Assembly: GCA_963662705.2 (NCBI GenBank) | Contig: OY759767.1 | Span: 2,046,001 to 2,110,000, forward strand | From: JAPPHA01 sp963662705 | GTDB taxonomy: Bacteria > Pseudomonadota > Alphaproteobacteria > Rhodobacterales > Rhodobacteraceae | Direction: 5' to 3' | DNA: 64,000 bases | Shown: in pieces, positions 10,306 through 18,755 of the stretch | How the letters are laid out: the number at the start of each line of letters is the position of its first letter | Numbering within the stretch: position 1 is the stretch's first letter | The notes under the pieces: generated by a model | What the model was told of the DNA's origin: nothing | The model's input: only the letters and a program-made list of their open reading frames with translations | The model's database searches: none | Program-made: the position numbers and the translations under genes

Positions 10306-11253
10306 TCATCCGGGTTTTCGGTTGGTCGAAAGGGGGTGGTTCGTAAGGACAAGGTGCTTCATACGGTGATTCAGAACATGTGTATAGATTTCAGTTGTCG
10401 ATATGTCGCTGTGCCCGAGGAGGACCTGGATGGTCCTGAGGTCAGCTCCGTGGGCCAGCAGGTGGGTCGCAAAGGCGTGCCGCAGTACGTGCGGGGTAAC
10501 ATGCTCGCGGTCGAGGCCGGCGGTGGAGGCAACCTGTTTTGTCAACAGGTAGAACCGTTCGCGTGTCATGTGTCCTCTGCGACTGCGTGAGGGGAACAGG
10601 AAGTCCGAGCGCTTGGCGCGGGATTTCGCGGTTCCGGTTTCCTGATCATCACGCAGCTTCAAGTAGGCCAGGACCGCCAGCCGGGACGGGGTCGACAACG
10701 GTACCATCCGCTCCTTGCCTCCCTTACCGCGGACCAGGATCATTTCCGGGTTGCCGCGCACGGTCGATGCGGGCAGCGAAACGAGTTCGGAGACGCGCAT
10801 GCCTGTCGCATAGAGCAGCTGAAACATGCAGTCGTTTCGCGCTCTTTCGAGTGGGCTCTTTCCAACCTGTCCCGCAGCGGCCAGGATTTTCTCTGTATCA
10901 TCCTCGCTTAACGTGTGTGGCAGGGATTTCGATCGTCCGGGTCCCGTGATTCTCTGGGTGGGATCGCCGCTGCGCCAGCCGGAATCGAGCGCGAAGCGGT
11001 AGAATTGCCGGATTGCTGAAAGCCTGCGCCCACGCGTCGCGACCGACAAGCGACGTTGATTGAGGAGATGCATGTAATCCAGGATGTCCTGCCTGTCCGC
11101 GTTGTCGAGCGTACGCCCGTTTTTCGCCAGGAACGTGACAAGGTCGCCGATGTCCCGCGCATAGGCCGAGATGGTGTTTTCGGCGGCGTTGCGTTCGGCC
11201 CGCATGGAGTCGAGAAACTGGAGAATTCTGTTTTCGGTTCTCTTCGGTGTCAT
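10306..11253 (-). CDS. xerD: Site-specific tyrosine recombinase XerD
   Basis: The 315-residue protein has an N-terminal SAM-like core-binding domain (ILQFLDSMRAERNAAENTIS) and a catalytic domain with the R-K-H-R-H-Y set: TGMRVSEL, VRGKGGKERMVPL, HVLRHAFATHLL, LGHSDISTTEIYTHV. XerD with XerC resolves chromosome dimers at dif. The identification as XerD rather than XerC rests on its position divergent from aroK-aroB, a conserved alphaproteobacterial arrangement. The start is uncertain: ATG 11253, ATG 11268 and TTG 11304 are all in frame and none has a good ribosome-binding site; 11253 gives the usual length. Confidence 0.9.
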   Translation of the reverse strand: MTPKRTENRILQFLDSMRAERNAAENTISAYARDIGDLVTFLAKNGRTLDNADRQDILDYMHLLNQRRLSVATRGRRLSAIRQFYRFALDSGWRSGDPTQRITGPGRSKSLPHTLSEDDTEKILAAAGQVGKSPLERARNDCMFQLLYATGMRVSELVSLPASTVRGNPEMILVRGKGGKERMVPLSTPSRLAVLAYLKLRDDQETGTAKSRAKRSDFLFPSRSRRGHMTRERFYLLTKQVASTAGLDREHVTPHVLRHAFATHLLAHGADLRTIQVLLGHSDISTTEIYTHVLNHRMKHLVLTNHPLSTNRKPG

Positions 11254-11568
11254 GTCGACGGGATCCATGGAGGAAGGAGGTTCTGACGGCCGCCACCGCC
11301 GCAACCCGAGTGTCTCGATGTCGGTGGCACGACTTTACCGGATGCCGCGAACCGGCGCTCTCGTGGTGCCGGCAGTCCCGCGAAGATGTCCCCTGGATTT
11401 CGATCGTCCACTCTCGAGGACAGGGAGAGTGAATTCATGTCGTTCAAGATCTCGTACCATTGGTGCCGGAAATTGGGCTGAACGTAGGAGAATGACATTC
11501 CGTTCCATTGAGGTCGTCGGTGAACTGGCCGATCGGGCGCATGCAAGGCAGGATGCTGACAGGCCGGA

Positions 11569-11703
11569 TTACTTCGCCGGAACTTCGATAGCCAGTTCCA
11601 CATCGCGTTGCGGTACGGAGATGTCCCCCAGGTACGCATAGGCGACGATGCCGATCGACAACAGAACCGCCAGATAAAACAGGTACCGAATCGATCTCAG
11701 CAT
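11569..11703 (-). CDS. Small single-pass membrane protein (44 aa)
   Basis: The short frame encodes MLRSIRYLFYLAVLLSIGIV followed by a periplasmic-like tail rich in acidic residues. It has one predicted transmembrane helix (about residues 7-25) with positive residues on the N-terminal side. A GGCGAC site precedes the ATG at 11703. It lies between xerD and aroK on the xerD strand, 315 bp upstream of xerD. From memory, small proteins of this shape occur in the same slot in Rhodobacterales genomes, which supports a real gene; no function is known to me. Confidence 0.6.
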   Translation of the reverse strand: MLRSIRYLFYLAVLLSIGIVAYAYLGDISVPQRDVELAIEVPAK

Positions 11704-11874
11704 GCTGTCGCCTCTGTCTGCCGGCACTTTCGGCCATGGCGGATTCCCTCTCCGCAAACAAATGATAGCAGCAACGCATGACGATTGGTATATGCCGGGA
11801 GATTGCACCGGGGAAGTTCCGGTCGAGCCGGCGTCGTGCGGCATCGTTGTGTTCTCGCTGCCGTGAGGGGCGGA

Positions 11875-12477
11875 ATGGGTTATTGTATAGATCGCTCGAT
11901 CGTGTTCGTTGGAATGATGGGCGCCGGCAAGACGGCTGTCGGGCGTGCGGTCGCGAGCCGGCTTGGCGTGAGGTTTGCGGATTCGGACGACGAACTCGAA
12001 CGTGCCTCCGGAATGACGATTCCCGAAATTTTCTCGGAAAAGGGCGAACAGGTCTTTCGGGATCTCGAGGCCAGGATGATCGAGTCGCTCTTGACGGGGA
12101 AACCGATCGTGCTTTCTGTCGGAGGGGGGGGATTTGTCAGCGCAACCAATCGACGGAACATCATGCAAGGCGGTTTTTCGGTATGGATCGATGCCGACCC
12201 GGATACGATCTGGGATCGAGTCCAGCGTAAGGGCGGTCGTCCGCTGCTCGACGTCGACGATCCATTTTCCGAGTTGAAACGCCTGTACCGGGTGCGGCGC
12301 CCGATTTATGCACAGGCGGATATCAGTGTGCGGTCGCGCAATGACAGGTCCGTCGACGACATGGCTGATGCAGTCTTGAGAACGCTTGTCGAAACGGTGG
12401 GAAGCGGCGTTTCCCTGAGTCGCGGCGACGAGCGAACACGCCAGGTGGACGGGACAAGCTGCGTTCCGCCGGAGTGA
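11875..12477 (+). CDS. aroK: Shikimate kinase
   Basis: The 200-residue enzyme phosphorylates shikimate in aromatic amino-acid synthesis. It has the P-loop VGMMGAGKTAVG (about residues 12-23), the shikimate-binding DSDDELE, the Walker B-like VLSVGGGGFV and the lid segment RPLL. The ATG at 11875 follows gaggggcgga, a strong ribosome-binding site, and is preferred to the in-frame start at 11785. aroB follows 76 bp later. The C-terminal extension of about 25 residues beyond the kinase fold is unremarkable. Confidence 0.94.
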   Translation: MGYCIDRSIVFVGMMGAGKTAVGRAVASRLGVRFADSDDELERASGMTIPEIFSEKGEQVFRDLEARMIESLLTGKPIVLSVGGGGFVSATNRRNIMQGGFSVWIDADPDTIWDRVQRKGGRPLLDVDDPFSELKRLYRVRRPIYAQADISVRSRNDRSVDDMADAVLRTLVETVGSGVSLSRGDERTRQVDGTSCVPPE

Positions 12478-12553
12478 CGCATTCGGGCATCCGGAATACG
12501 ACCCGATTCACTCCGGCAAACGGTCACGCGGGATCTTGCGGGGGAGTCGCCAG

Positions 12554-13672
12554 ATGATGAAGACGGTTCGGGTCGAACTCGGCCCTCGAACGTATGATAT
12601 CATGATCGGACCGCGACTTATCGAGTCGGCAGGCGAGATCATGCGTCCTTGCCTCGTCGGGAGGCGCGTGGCCGTCATCACCGACAAACCCACGGGCGGC
12701 CTTTACCTGGAAAGGCTCGAGGCGTCACTCGCTTCTGCGGGGATCAAATCCGTCAGCCTGACGCTTGAACAGGGAGAAGGAACGAAGTCATGGGAAACTG
12801 TCCGCCTTGCGACCGATTGGCTGCTGTCGGAGCGAATTGAACGGGAGGACACGGTCGTTGCGTTCGGTGGTGGCGTGATCGGCGACACGGCCGGCTTCGC
12901 TGCCGCGATCACCCTGAGGGGAGTACGTAACATTCAAATGCCGACGACCCTGTTGGCGCAGGTCGACAGCTCGGTCGGTGGAAAGACCGGGATCAATTCC
13001 CGTCATGGAAAGAACCTGATCGGTGCGTTTCACCAGCCTGTCCTCGTACTCGCGGACACTTCCCTGCTCGCATCTCTCTCGCGCCGGGACCTGCTGGCTG
13101 GGTATTCCGAGGTTGTCAAGTATGGACTGTTGGGCAGTGCGGATTTTTTCAACTGGTTGGAACTCAACGGCAGGCACGTCATCTCGGGCAGCGAAACGCA
13201 TCTCGTTGAAGGGGTCGCCACGTCGTGCGAATTGAAAGCAGAACTCGTCTCGCGGGACGAGGCCGAATTCGGTGATCGCGCGCTGCTCAACCTTGGTCAC
13301 ACCTTTGGTCACGCCCTGGAAGCCGCGACCGGGTACTCTGACCGATTGTTTCATGGGGAAGCAGTGTCGATCGGATGCGGCCTCGCGTTCGATCTTTCGG
13401 TGCGCTTGGGCCTCTGTCCCCCCGGGGATCGCGACAGGGTCCGGCGTCACTTCCTCGAAATGGGAATGAAGGCGAGCATTTCTGATGTCCCGGGCGATCT
13501 CCCCGATACGGATACGCTGATCAAGCTGATGGGCCGGGACAAGAAAGTCAGGCAGGGCCGGAACCGTCTCGTCCTGGTCCGGGGAATCGGGCGCGCATTC
13601 GTCGAATCCCGGGTCGACCTGGCCGAGATCAGATCGATTCTGGTAGAGGCTTGCGAGAGCGGAAGTGGGTGA
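12554..13672 (+). CDS. aroB: 3-Dehydroquinate synthase
   Basis: The 372-residue NAD- and metal-dependent enzyme converts DAHP to 3-dehydroquinate. Visible motifs are the NAD-binding GGGVIGDTAGFAAA, the MPTTLLAQVDSSVGGKTGIN block and the metal-binding LNLGHTFGHALEA. The start was placed at ATG 12554, which follows GGGGGAG with 7-nt spacing; a TTG at 12536 is in frame but lies upstream of that site. It is expressed with aroK; convergent to the radical SAM gene with only 15 bp between stops. Confidence 0.95.
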   Translation: MMKTVRVELGPRTYDIMIGPRLIESAGEIMRPCLVGRRVAVITDKPTGGLYLERLEASLASAGIKSVSLTLEQGEGTKSWETVRLATDWLLSERIEREDTVVAFGGGVIGDTAGFAAAITLRGVRNIQMPTTLLAQVDSSVGGKTGINSRHGKNLIGAFHQPVLVLADTSLLASLSRRDLLAGYSEVVKYGLLGSADFFNWLELNGRHVISGSETHLVEGVATSCELKAELVSRDEAEFGDRALLNLGHTFGHALEAATGYSDRLFHGEAVSIGCGLAFDLSVRLGLCPPGDRDRVRRHFLEMGMKASISDVPGDLPDTDTLIKLMGRDKKVRQGRNRLVLVRGIGRAFVESRVDLAEIRSILVEACESGSG

Positions 13673-13687
13673 ACCCCCGCGTTGAAA

Positions 13688-14659
13688 TCATGCAGAGCAA
13701 CTGGCTCCACCGAGGACGCAGAATTTCGCGCAATGCGGGTGATTGAGCCGGACAGGAGCAACGGATTCTGCAAGGGTACGCCCGAGTTCGAATTCTGGAG
13801 AATAGGGCAAGAGCGTACAGGCTACGACAACCGGTCCGGGTGCGCCCTTGCGTTTGACGACCATTCGTGACTTCGCACACATGACGCTGTCGGGCGACTT
13901 CCCCAGGATTCTCCAGCACGATTCCGTGATTTCCGGAACATCGAGCGATCCGTCCATTTCCGGAAACAGCACCATTTCCGAGGGGTTCCACGCGTCGATC
14001 GCAAATCCATTCCTTTCGAACAACTCTTGATATCCTTCACGGGATTGTGAATCCGATTCGCCCCAGAGCGTCCTTCCGGCCGCCGTCATCCTGATTCCGG
14101 TATCGGCAAGCCAGTGCATGCCAGCGAGACTGGCCTTGAAACTCCCGCCGCCGCGCACCAGGTCATGGTTTGCTTTCAGGTAATGATCGAGCGAAATCCT
14201 GAGGGTCAACCGTCCGGGAAATGAAGCATTCAACGTTGCAAGGCCGTCCTGCACCTTTTTTCGCATCATCGGCCGCATGGCGTTGGTCAGAATCAATACG
14301 TGAAAACCCCTTTGCAGGCACGATTCCGTGATCGGGATCATGTCGGGGTTCATGAAAGGTTCGCCGCCGGTGAAGGCGATTTCCTCCGTAGGCCAGTTCA
14401 GTTCGGAAATCTCGCCGAGGTAGCCGCGAACATCTTCGACCGTAATGTATACAAGGCGGTCATTGCGTGGTGAACTCTCGATGTAACAATTGTGACATGC
14501 AATGTTACAGAGCGTTCCGGTATTGAACCAAAGGGTCCGAAGCTCCTTGAGCGCGACGCTGGCACGTCTTTGGCCATTCCCGGTGATTTCGGGATCACTG
14601 AATTTCGGTACGAATTCAGTGTGTTCGAACCGTGCGTTGAGGATGAGTGAATCTTCCAT
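13688..14659 (-). CDS. Radical SAM protein of unknown substrate
   Basis: The 323-residue protein has the radical SAM cluster motif as TLCNIACHNCYIESSP (Cys-x3-Cys-x2-Cys, about residues 52-59), the SAM-binding EEIAFTGGEPFMNP, and a C-terminal cysteine group ending HCAKFCVLGGASCS, which could bind an auxiliary iron-sulfur cluster together with Cys residues at MCAKSR and ACTLLPY. Proteins of this layout include peptide-modifying enzymes, but none of its neighbours (aroB, zwf) suggests a substrate. ATG at 14659. It is 30 kb from the RiPP genes of this window, so a link is not supported. Confidence 0.85.
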   Translation of the reverse strand: MEDSLILNARFEHTEFVPKFSDPEITGNGQRRASVALKELRTLWFNTGTLCNIACHNCYIESSPRNDRLVYITVEDVRGYLGEISELNWPTEEIAFTGGEPFMNPDMIPITESCLQRGFHVLILTNAMRPMMRKKVQDGLATLNASFPGRLTLRISLDHYLKANHDLVRGGGSFKASLAGMHWLADTGIRMTAAGRTLWGESDSQSREGYQELFERNGFAIDAWNPSEMVLFPEMDGSLDVPEITESCWRILGKSPDSVMCAKSRMVVKRKGAPGPVVVACTLLPYSPEFELGRTLAESVAPVRLNHPHCAKFCVLGGASCSA

Positions 14660-14993
14660 CTTCGACCTTGTTCAACCAGACGTTCCTTTGCGATCATTTG
14701 ATCGAATTCTGCCCGTAACCACCTGAAAGCCGCAAAATTCACGGATTTCCAAACCCGCTCCGATCGGCATCGGTTGCTGCGAATGGTCCGCTCGTCCAGA
14801 ATCGTTTGAGGGTGCATACAGGCTCGGCCCGACGAATTCCACTGCGCACGCACGCAACGGTCAAGTGTTGTTGAAAATCGGATGCGCCGTTCTGACCGTA
14901 CGACTCGATACGCGCTCGACATGTTGCACTTGCAAGAACCACCGGACATTGCGATAGCAACCCGACCCTGGTTAATCGCGAGCGTTAGATCTC
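14660..14993. other. Intergenic region between radical SAM gene and zwf
   Basis: Divergent promoter region of 334 bp. Overlapping short frames on the minus strand (14672-14960) are out of phase with each other, lack ribosome-binding sites and match nothing I know. No tRNA, repeat or clear promoter is visible. Confidence 0.5.
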
Positions 14994-16442
14994 ATGGTCA
15001 CTACGGTAATTCCGGTCGAACCGTTTGATCTGGTCATTTTTGGCGGGACCGGCGACCTCGCGACGCGCAAGCTCTTGCCGGCGCTATATCAAAGGTGGCG
15101 GGCGAGACAGATGCCGGAAAATGCGCGCGTCATTTGTGTAGGCAGGCAGCCGCTTTCGGATGAATCCTACCGAAGCAGAATCGAAACGTCCTTTCGGGAA
15201 TTCCCTGTTCCGTGCGTCGACGACCGGAAAGCGTTGGGCGAGTTCCTGAGCGGCGTATGTTATTCCCGTGTCGACGTAAACGGATCAGATGGATGGAGCG
15301 AACTGAGGCGCATGCTCAGGCAGGATGTCATTCGGGCGTTTTACCTGTCCGTTGCTCCATCATTGTTTGGCGTGATTACGGCGATGGCCACCGAATGGAA
15401 ACTTGTCTCGCCCGATTGCCGCATCGTTGTCGAAAAACCGTTTGGCCACGACCTGGCGAGCGCGCGCAACCTGAACGCGGAGCTTTCCGGGCGATTTGAC
15501 GAACGCCAGATTTACCGTATCGACCACTACCTGGGGAAGGAAACGGTTCAGAACCTGATGGCGCTCCGGTTCGGGAATTCCCTGTTCGAACCCATCTGGA
15601 ATTCGCAATACGTCGATCACATCCAGATCTCGGTCGCCGAAAGCGGCGGAATCGGAGGAAGAGGCAGCTACTACGACGAGGCCGGAGCCATGCGCGACAT
15701 GGTCCAGAATCATCTCATGCAGTTGCTGTGCCTGATTGCAATGGAGCCTCCCGCACAATTTGAAGCCGATGCGATTCGGGATGAAAAACTCAAGGTTATC
15801 AAATCTTTGGGACGGGTCGCAAAAGACGACGTTGTCCGTGGCCAGTATCTCTCGGGCCCCGACGTCGCCAGTTACCGTGACGAGTGCGGAGATCCCGCGA
15901 GTGAAACGGAAAGTTTCGTCGCCCTGAGAGTTCATCTTGAAAACTGGCGCTGGTCAGGAACGCCGTTCTACCTGAGGACCGGAAAGAGGCTGCGCTCGAC
16001 CCTGACCGAGGTGTCAGTAGCATTCAAGGACCCGGTTCACTGGATCTTCGAGGAACAGGCCAACAGGAAGGGCACCAGCCTGACAATTCGCCTTCAGCCC
16101 AATGAAGGGATCACCATGCGCATGACCATCAAGGACCCGGGTCCCGGTGGAATGCGATTGACGGAAGTCCCGCTTGACATGACCTTTGCAGAGGCCCTTG
16201 GCAGCGACGCCGAGGCTATGCCCAACGCCTACGAGCGGCTGGTGATGGACGTCATACGGGGCAACCAGACGCTGTTCATGCGCGGGGATGAGGTTGAAGC
16301 AGCGTGGGCATGGATCGACCCGATCGCCGCAGGATGGGCCGATCGCCCGGGTGGATTGTACATGTACGATCCAGGCTCCGATGGTCCCGTTCAATCGCAC
16401 GCGCTCCTGCACCGTGACAGGCGCGACTGGCTGGGACTTTGA
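14994..16442 (+). CDS. zwf: Glucose-6-phosphate 1-dehydrogenase
   Basis: The 482-residue enzyme oxidises glucose-6-phosphate to 6-phosphogluconolactone with NADP, feeding the Entner-Doudoroff or pentose-phosphate route. The N-terminal nucleotide-binding loop is VIFGGTGDLATRKLLPAL, the active-site signature is YRIDHYLGKE, and EKPFGHDL precedes it. Length is normal. Neither pgl nor edd is adjacent; the next element downstream is a tRNA gene on the other strand. Confidence 0.95.
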   Translation: MVTTVIPVEPFDLVIFGGTGDLATRKLLPALYQRWRARQMPENARVICVGRQPLSDESYRSRIETSFREFPVPCVDDRKALGEFLSGVCYSRVDVNGSDGWSELRRMLRQDVIRAFYLSVAPSLFGVITAMATEWKLVSPDCRIVVEKPFGHDLASARNLNAELSGRFDERQIYRIDHYLGKETVQNLMALRFGNSLFEPIWNSQYVDHIQISVAESGGIGGRGSYYDEAGAMRDMVQNHLMQLLCLIAMEPPAQFEADAIRDEKLKVIKSLGRVAKDDVVRGQYLSGPDVASYRDECGDPASETESFVALRVHLENWRWSGTPFYLRTGKRLRSTLTEVSVAFKDPVHWIFEEQANRKGTSLTIRLQPNEGITMRMTIKDPGPGGMRLTEVPLDMTFAEALGSDAEAMPNAYERLVMDVIRGNQTLFMRGDEVEAAWAWIDPIAAGWADRPGGLYMYDPGSDGPVQSHALLHRDRRDWLGL

Positions 16443-16491
16443 TTCCAGGCCGGGGCGGGCTCGTTCGAGTTGGCAGTTCCTGGGAAAAGGT

Positions 16492-16565
16492 TGGAGCGGG
16501 TAACGGGAATCGAACCCGTAACGAAAGCTTGGGAAGCTCGCGTGATACCCTTTCACCATACCCGC
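16492..16565 (-). tRNA. tRNA-Gly (anticodon CCC)
   Basis: Read on the minus strand from 16565, the acceptor GCGGGTA pairs with TACCCGC at the 3' end, followed by discriminator T and an encoded CCA (16492-16494). The D arm has GTGA/TCAC. The anticodon loop is TTCCCAA, giving anticodon CCC. The T arm is ACGGG TTCGATT CCCGT. The anticodon stem has one mismatch at its outer pair, which is tolerated. Confidence 0.95.
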
Positions 16566-16639
16566 GCCCTGCTGCACAGTTAGTCAGAAAGAGTTTGCTG
16601 TCAACCGGAACCGTGCAGGCGCGCGGCAATGCCGGCAGG

Positions 16640-18703
16640 TCAGGGCGACATCTTGCGGCGCCGGGGCCGCGCAGTTCCTGCGGCCCTGTTCCGTTTCCGG
16701 AACCCGATGTTGAAATTGATGCTTGGAATCGAAACCGTGGATTCGAGGACGGGAAACGGTTCAGACCCGTTGGGAATGTCAGACGCGTTGACGAAATGCT
16801 CCTGGAATCTTGGCTCGATCGCGGTTTCGACCTTGTGAATTTCCCGGACGGCGGCCTCGATTTCTGCGCGTGCATCAGTATTGAGCAGCGCGATCCTTGC
16901 GCCGGTTCCCGCGGCGTTCCCCGCCGATGAAACCCTGTCGATCCGGCAGTCGGGAATCATGCCCAGGACCATGGCATGAAGGGGAGAAATGTGAGATCCG
17001 AATGCGCCAGCCAGCACGATCCGGTCGACCCTGTCGACGCCGAACTTGTCCATCAGCAACCTGGCGCCGGAGTAAAGGGCGGCCTTGGCCATCTGGACTT
17101 CCCTGATGTCACGATTGGTGACCGATACCCGTTGCCTCCCGCCGTCATCGCCCTCGGAAACGAGGTATGAAAAGGTTCGCCCGTCGCGGTAACAGTTGGG
17201 TGATCCCGTCTGTTCCGGCGATCCGATCAGTCCGGAACCGTCCAGGATTCCGGCGAGGCGCATTTCCGCAACCAGTTCGATGATGCCGGAGCCGCAGATT
17301 CCGGTGATGCCCGTGACGGCGATGCTGTCGTGGAAGCCTTCTTCATCCGACCAGATTTCCGAACCGATGACGCGAAATCGTGGAAGTCCCGTGTCGCGGT
17401 CGATCCGTACCCTTTCTATGGCTCCTGGCGCAGCGCGCTGACCACATGAAATCTGCGCGCCCTCGAACGCGGGCCCGGTAGGAGACGAGCAGGCGAAGAC
17501 ACGGTTCGAGTTGCCAAGGATGATCTCCGCGTTCGTGCCGACGTCGACGACGAGCACCAGGTCCTTGGAGGTTTGGGGCGACTCCGAAAGCACCACGCCC
17601 GCGGCATCCGCGCCGACATGTCCGGCGATGCAGGGCAAGATGTACGTTCGGGTCCCCGGGTTCATTTTCAGACCGAATTCCGAAGACCTGATGGAACGGG
17701 CATCCGAAAACGCCAGGGCAAACGGGGCTTGGCCCAGTTCAACGGGATCAATGCCGAGAAACAGGTGATGCATGACCGGATTGCAAACCAGCGCAGTATC
17801 GAGAATATGCTCTCGTTCCACTCCGGCTTCCGCGGCGACCTCGCCGATCAGCGCGTTGATCCCCTCGCGGACCGAATCGGTCATCTCCGAAGCGCCGTCG
17901 GGATTCATCATCGCGTAGGAAACCCGGCTCATCAGATCCTCGCCAAACCGGATCTGCGGATTCATCATGCCCGACGATGCAAGGACCGCACCGGTCCTCA
18001 GTTCACACAAGTGAGCTGCGATCGTGGTCGAACCGAGGTCAATCGCCAGACCATAGATGTCCCCGTCAAAATACCCCGGCCAGATATGCCCGATCGTCTG
18101 GTACGCTCCACCGGTGGTCCGTCGCAGCGAACAGGTCACCTTCCAGTCGCCTTTCCTGAGGGCAGGTTGCAATACGCCGAACAAGTGGGGCTCGACGACA
18201 ACGCCCGAGATCCCCCACTGGTCCTGGAAACTACGGGCAATCCGTTCCATATCGCCGGAAGGTTCGTGCATGTCCGGTCGTTCGACCTCTACATAGTGTA
18301 GCCGAACGTCCGGTTTCAGGACGATGTCACGCGCTTCGACCCGCTTCCGGACGACCTGGCGGTGAACCTGGGATTCGGCTGGAACGTCGATGACGACGTC
18401 GGCCTCGATCCTGGCCTGACAACCCAGGCGTCTGCCGGGCAACAGTCCTCGCTTCGACCGGTATCTCTCCTCGACATTGTTCCATTCGGAAAGCGCGTCG
18501 TCATTTACCGTCACGCCGTGCTTCGGAAACGAGCCATAGGCGGGAGTGACCTGGCATCGCGAGCAGATTCCTCGTCCGCCGCAAACACTGTCGAGGTCAA
18601 CACCAAGGCGCCTCGCCGCCGTCAGTACAGGGGTAGAAACCGGAAACCGTCCCCTTTTTCCTGACGGCATGAATATGACCAGGGGGTCGGAAGTGTTTTC
18701 CAT
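16640..18703 (-). CDS. ASKHA-fold corrinoid-protein activase-like protein (2Fe-2S ferredoxin + DUF4445)
   Basis: The N-terminal 100 residues form a plant-type 2Fe-2S domain with cysteines in SVCGGRGICSRCQ and LGCQ. The C-terminal part is an ASKHA ATPase-like domain (GLAIDLGSTTIAAHL; LVVDVGTNAEIILG; GICGSGIIELVAEM; LAGAFGSHI). The layout is that of RamA/RACo proteins, which use ATP to reduce inactive Co(II) corrinoids of methyltransferase systems. No corrinoid protein or methyltransferase lies next to it; a taurine-pyruvate-type aminotransferase is directly upstream. The start is probably ATG 18703 (687 aa); a TTG at 18763 would overlap the aminotransferase. Confidence 0.85.
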   Translation of the reverse strand: MENTSDPLVIFMPSGKRGRFPVSTPVLTAARRLGVDLDSVCGGRGICSRCQVTPAYGSFPKHGVTVNDDALSEWNNVEERYRSKRGLLPGRRLGCQARIEADVVIDVPAESQVHRQVVRKRVEARDIVLKPDVRLHYVEVERPDMHEPSGDMERIARSFQDQWGISGVVVEPHLFGVLQPALRKGDWKVTCSLRRTTGGAYQTIGHIWPGYFDGDIYGLAIDLGSTTIAAHLCELRTGAVLASSGMMNPQIRFGEDLMSRVSYAMMNPDGASEMTDSVREGINALIGEVAAEAGVEREHILDTALVCNPVMHHLFLGIDPVELGQAPFALAFSDARSIRSSEFGLKMNPGTRTYILPCIAGHVGADAAGVVLSESPQTSKDLVLVVDVGTNAEIILGNSNRVFACSSPTGPAFEGAQISCGQRAAPGAIERVRIDRDTGLPRFRVIGSEIWSDEEGFHDSIAVTGITGICGSGIIELVAEMRLAGILDGSGLIGSPEQTGSPNCYRDGRTFSYLVSEGDDGGRQRVSVTNRDIREVQMAKAALYSGARLLMDKFGVDRVDRIVLAGAFGSHISPLHAMVLGMIPDCRIDRVSSAGNAAGTGARIALLNTDARAEIEAAVREIHKVETAIEPRFQEHFVNASDIPNGSEPFPVLESTVSIPSINFNIGFRKRNRAAGTARPRRRKMSP

Positions 18704-18755
18704 CGGTTTGCCACGCGGGATTCTGGCGCCGACTACGTGAATCAGGGGACCCCGC

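Noticed and set aside
13688..14659. Assigning the radical SAM protein to the NHLP RiPP pathway
   Set aside because: It is about 30 kb away among housekeeping genes, with no precursor peptide next to it.
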